From: Fructobacillus broussonetiae
GTDB lineage: Bacteria > Bacillota > Bacilli > Lactobacillales > Lactobacillaceae
Direction of reading: 5' to 3'
NCBI RefSeq assembly: GCF_018437275.1
Contig: NZ_JAAMFK010000001.1
Span: 124,001-188,000, forward strand
Length of the DNA stretch: 64,000 bases
Each line of letters starts with the position of its first letter. The first letter of the stretch is position 1. Below, piece after piece: positions 63,116 to 64,000 of the stretch. A program made the translations under genes and the position numbers. Below the pieces are notes generated by a model that worked only from the letters and a program-made list of their open reading frames with translations, ran no database searches and was not told where the DNA came from.

Positions 63116-63177
63116 AAAAAGCCCACAGAACCGTTATTCATGGTCATCCATGTCTAATTATACTGTGGGCTTTTTAT
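63116..63177. terminator. Terminator after DUF2798 gene
   Basis: AAAAAGCCCACAG / CTGTGGGCTTTTT with a 35-base loop; symmetrical, so it can also serve the converging small gene. Confidence 0.7.
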
Positions 63178-63263
63178 GATGGGTTTCGTTCGGGTCTGAC
63201 TTTTACAAGTAGCCAATACTTATATGGAGCATACCTAACTCCAGGTGTGAAATAATTGGCAGT

Positions 63264-63431
63264 TTAGCAGCCACGCTTGTTGCAGATGGCGGCGTACACG
63301 GCTTGAACAAACATTCCGCCGGCCATCACGTACATTGCCAGCATCATTTGCATCGTTGCAGTGAGGTAGAACGTGTAGGCCCATGCGATGGCCATCACGA
63401 TGTGGAACAAACGATTAAACGTCATGATCAT
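63264..63431 (-). CDS. 55-residue small membrane protein
   Basis: A frame with a strong GAGGAG site four bases before ATG. It has two hydrophobic stretches (LFHIVMAIAWAYTFYLTA, MMLAMYVMAGGMFVQAVYAA) and ends NKRGC. It is Met-rich and lies divergently next to a multicopper oxidase gene, so a role in copper handling is possible but speculative. Confidence 0.6.
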   Translation of the reverse strand: MIMTFNRLFHIVMAIAWAYTFYLTATMQMMLAMYVMAGGMFVQAVYAAICNKRGC

Positions 63432-63520
63432 AACTCTCCTCTAGGTTTATTGGCATCGCTGCCTATAAAAAGCATACCATGATTTCAGAGGGCTTTAAAG
63501 CAGAATCAGTCTATTTTGTA

Positions 63521-63549
63521 ATGACAAAATATGGCCGATTATGTATACT
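63521..63549 (+). promoter_or_regulatory. Multicopper oxidase promoter
   Basis: -35 ATGACA (63521-63526), 17-base spacer, -10 TATACT (63544-63549). Confidence 0.6.
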
Positions 63550-63575
63550 ACCAATAGACCAATTGGAGGAAAAAT

Positions 63576-64000
63576 ATGACAGAGAAACAAGAAGTTTATA
63601 ACGACTACTTTTTCAATGAGTCAGCTTATGACTACCACGACGGTGGTTATGTACCATTGGAAGTACACGAAGCTCCTGCTTCACCATTGAACATCCCAAC
63701 GATTTTGCAACCAGACAAAGAAACAGAAAACGAAGTCTGGATGACGGTTCACGCACAACCTGGCGAAACCCAAATCTTGCCTGGTGCCAAAACGAAGACC
63801 TGGGGTTACAACCAAAGTCTCTTGGGACAAACTATTGTTTTCCATAGCGGAAAGACTTATCACGTTACGTTAAAGAATAGTTTGCCTGAATTGACGACCT
63901 TCCACTGGCACGGATTGGACGTACCTGGTCCCTTCATCGACGGTGGTTGCCACGCCCCCGTTTACCCTGGTGAATCAAAGGAAATTACCTTTACGGTGAA
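63576..64000 (+). CDS. Multicopper oxidase (N-terminal part, runs off the window)
   Basis: 141 residues are visible, with the stop outside the window. TTFHWHGLDVPGPFIDGG is the first copper-binding HxH motif of cupredoxin multicopper oxidases, and LLGQTIVFHSGKTYHVTLKN is the first cupredoxin strand set. There is no signal peptide, as in cytoplasmic SufI/CotA-like enzymes of lactic acid bacteria. Possible roles are oxidation of phenolics, amines or Cu(I). The start follows TTGGAGGA. Confidence 0.88.
   Translation, partial: MTEKQEVYNDYFFNESAYDYHDGGYVPLEVHEAPASPLNIPTILQPDKETENEVWMTVHAQPGETQILPGAKTKTWGYNQSLLGQTIVFHSGKTYHVTLKNSLPELTTFHWHGLDVPGPFIDGGCHAPVYPGESKEITFTV

Overview
The window looks like chromosome from a heterofermentative-type lactic acid bacterium of the Lactobacillaceae, most like the Leuconostoc/Fructobacillus/Weissella group. 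This placement is an inference from gene content and regulation: ECF-type ThiT, BrnQ permeases, catabolic AlsS/AldB, DUF1129 and DUF2798 proteins, riboswitches and T-box in place of most repressors, and TTG-rich leucine codons. No marker gene settles the genus. No tRNA, rRNA, CRISPR array or prophage was seen.

Layout. 0-3.5 kb: a catabolite-controlled MFS sugar transporter, a DUF915 hydrolase and TPP-riboswitch-controlled thiT. 3.5-9.2 kb: three successive units each headed by a short leader peptide and an attenuator: brnQ (Val/Leu/Ile leader), a second brnQ (Ile leader), and an M20 deacetylase with a MetQ-like binding protein (Cys-Cys-Cys leader). 9.3-10.6 kb: PadR/DUF1129. 10.8-14.4 kb: FMN-riboswitch ribDEBAH operon. 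14.4-15.0 kb: toxin-antitoxin pair. 16.4-21.4 kb: two tandem TPP riboswitches driving NCS2 permease, LuxE, LuxC and an SDR reductase. 21.5-25.9 kb: MarR, acetolactate decarboxylase and synthase, Zn alcohol dehydrogenase. 26.7-32.0 kb: T-box operon with an opine-type dehydrogenase, Asp/Glu-racemase-family protein, MetQ-like protein and S9 peptidase.

32-50 kb is a decay zone. Broken genes include an SDR, mcrB (three in-frame stops), a membrane protein, a second alcohol dehydrogenase, xpt, pbuX, an S9 peptidase copy, a thioester-adhesin fragment, an IS3-family remnant, a DUF2798 fragment and the ammonium transporter. Intact purA, purB and guaC sit inside it. 50.4-60.5 kb is a complete acetyl-pathway lysine/DAP set: lysC-dapF on the minus strand, and lysA, dapH, dapL, dapA, dapB, patA and asd on the plus strand, behind a lysine riboswitch. 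60.6-64 kb: mobile-element scraps (RHH antitoxin, topB), an NAD(P)-binding protein, intact DUF2798 and the start of a multicopper oxidase.

The most unusual system is the tandem-TPP-riboswitch operon. A nucleobase-type permease plus an acid-activating LuxE, an acyl-reductase LuxC and an SDR form a plausible acid-to-aldehyde-to-alcohol pathway controlled by thiamine status. I infer salvage of oxidised thiamine precursors. Next come the Cys and branched-chain leader-peptide attenuators and the T-box-controlled opine-dehydrogenase operon.
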